NCBI GenBank assembly: GCA_050014595.1
Contig: JBEKDA010000008.1
Span: 124,001 to 188,000 of the forward strand
Source: PALSA-129 sp050014595
Lineage (GTDB): Bacteria; Acidobacteriota; Terriglobia; Bryobacterales; Bryobacteraceae
Length of the DNA: 64,000 nt
Reading direction: 5' to 3'
In this document: in pieces, positions 62,092 through 64,000 of the stretch
Position numbering within the stretch: position 1 is the first letter of the stretch
How the letters are laid out: the number at the start of each line of letters is the position of its first letter
Made by a program: the position numbers and the translations under genes
Notes under the pieces: model-generated
What the model was told of the DNA's origin: nothing
Seen by the model: only the letters and a program-made list of their open reading frames with translations
The model's database searches: none

Positions 62092-62148
62092 CGGTTCCCT
62101 AAAAGGCAAGCACGGCCTCGGGTGCCGCTTTTTGCCGGACCGGTTCCT

Positions 62149-62397
62149 TCAAGGATTCGCCGGGGACAGATCCACGCGTACGCCGAGCACGTCGGCCAGG
62201 CGATTCTCGATGGCGACCATGTCCAGAAGCGATAGCCGGCGGCCGCGATCGAACTCGGCGATCACATCCACGTCCGATACATCGGGGACCGCCGTTCCGC
62301 GCGCATACGAGCCATGCAGGAATAGATGCTCGACACCAGCCGCCTTCAGCTCCGGTTCATGCTCGCGCAGTTTCGCTATGACTTGTTCGCCGTTCAT
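62149..62397 (-). CDS. MNT-type nucleotidyltransferase antitoxin, C-terminus frameshifted
   Basis: 82-aa protein of the minimal nucleotidyltransferase family: LFLHGSYARGTAVPDVSDVD carries the GSxARG loop and the first catalytic Asp pair, and VRVDLSP the third acidic strand. The family usually continues with a helix; here the frame ends NP and a stop, whereas the +1 frame reads GESLKEPVRQKAAPEAVLAF, which matches the usual tail. GGAG precedes the ATG. Partnered with the HEPN fragment downstream, the system looks inactivated. Confidence 0.72.
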   Translation of the reverse strand: MNGEQVIAKLREHEPELKAAGVEHLFLHGSYARGTAVPDVSDVDVIAEFDRGRRLSLLDMVAIENRLADVLGVRVDLSPANP

Positions 62398-62540
62398 CCC
62401 GACTCCATGCCAGAGGCCGCACAGGCCATCAACTCCACTATCGCCAAACAGGCGGTTTGTAGGGGTGAAGCCTCTCCCGCGAAAAGCTTGCGCGTCGCTG
62501 CGGCTGGGATTGTTCCATCCGCAACCCCCGCCCCACCCTC

Positions 62541-64000
<1,460 letters not shown>

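Overview
The window looks like chromosomal DNA of a soil Acidobacteriota, most likely class Terriglobia, order Bryobacterales (Solibacter/Bryobacter-like). This is an inference from family content. The 1115-aa secreted protein at 8538-11885 combines SBBP beta-propeller repeats, a DUF11-type domain and a C-terminal domain of the kind first defined in Solibacter (TIGR03437). Other supporting traits are high GC, many secreted IPT-like or orphan proteins, UroD/corrinoid methyltransferase genes and many glycoside hydrolases.

Layout. 1-2.7 kb: an ECF sigma factor with two small membrane proteins, an isoprenylcysteine-methyltransferase-like protein and a DUF302 protein. 2.7-6.5 kb (minus): a tight operon of a KRCGH-type lyase, LeuC-like and LeuD-like hydro-lyase subunits and an IDH/IPMDH-family dehydrogenase, which looks like a branched dicarboxylate or tricarboxylate pathway rather than leucine synthesis. 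6.9-11.9 kb: two convergent secreted proteins. 12.2-13.5 kb: an integrase remnant and a histone-deacetylase-family enzyme. 13.6-18.9 kb: TCA genes (mdh, icd, gltA), a GYD protein and a cyclic-nucleotide-binding protein. 19-25.1 kb (minus): a RmlD-like reductase, an AbgB-like amidohydrolase, and an operon of SDR, decayed UxaA, RraA-like protein and corrinoid protein. Facing it at 25.5-28.1 kb are an MFS transporter and a UroD-type methyltransferase. 28.4-33 kb: polysaccharide breakdown (GH67-like, VOC, GH88/105).

33.5-51.5 kb is one long, translationally coupled Wzx/Wzy-type exopolysaccharide operon: PAS protein, Wza, Wzc/BY-kinase, flippase, O-antigen ligase/polymerase, three GT4 enzymes, two FemAB-like acyltransferases, two deacetylases, a WbaP-type initiating transferase, a beta-helix protein, a methyltransferase broken by internal deletion, and a kinase-like protein. 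51.6-53.7 kb encodes a small PBP-type transpeptidase and a SpoIID/peptidase fusion. 53.8-61.1 kb holds IscS, a divergent ClpS-like protein, PpiC/SurA foldases, a zinc-ribbon protein, a secreted orphan, an exported methyltransferase-like protein and a Gfo/Idh oxidoreductase. 61.1-62.4 kb carries a HigBA-like toxin-antitoxin pair and a decaying MNT/HEPN pair. The window ends inside clpC.

The least expected structure is a dispersed, promoter-like repeat of about 50-63 bp (four good copies, one degenerate) built around a TATACT -10-like box and ending in TTCCGG. Two copies abut start codons. Separately, tandem double-hairpin repeats lie between genes, and one pair of distant copies shows a compensatory base change.
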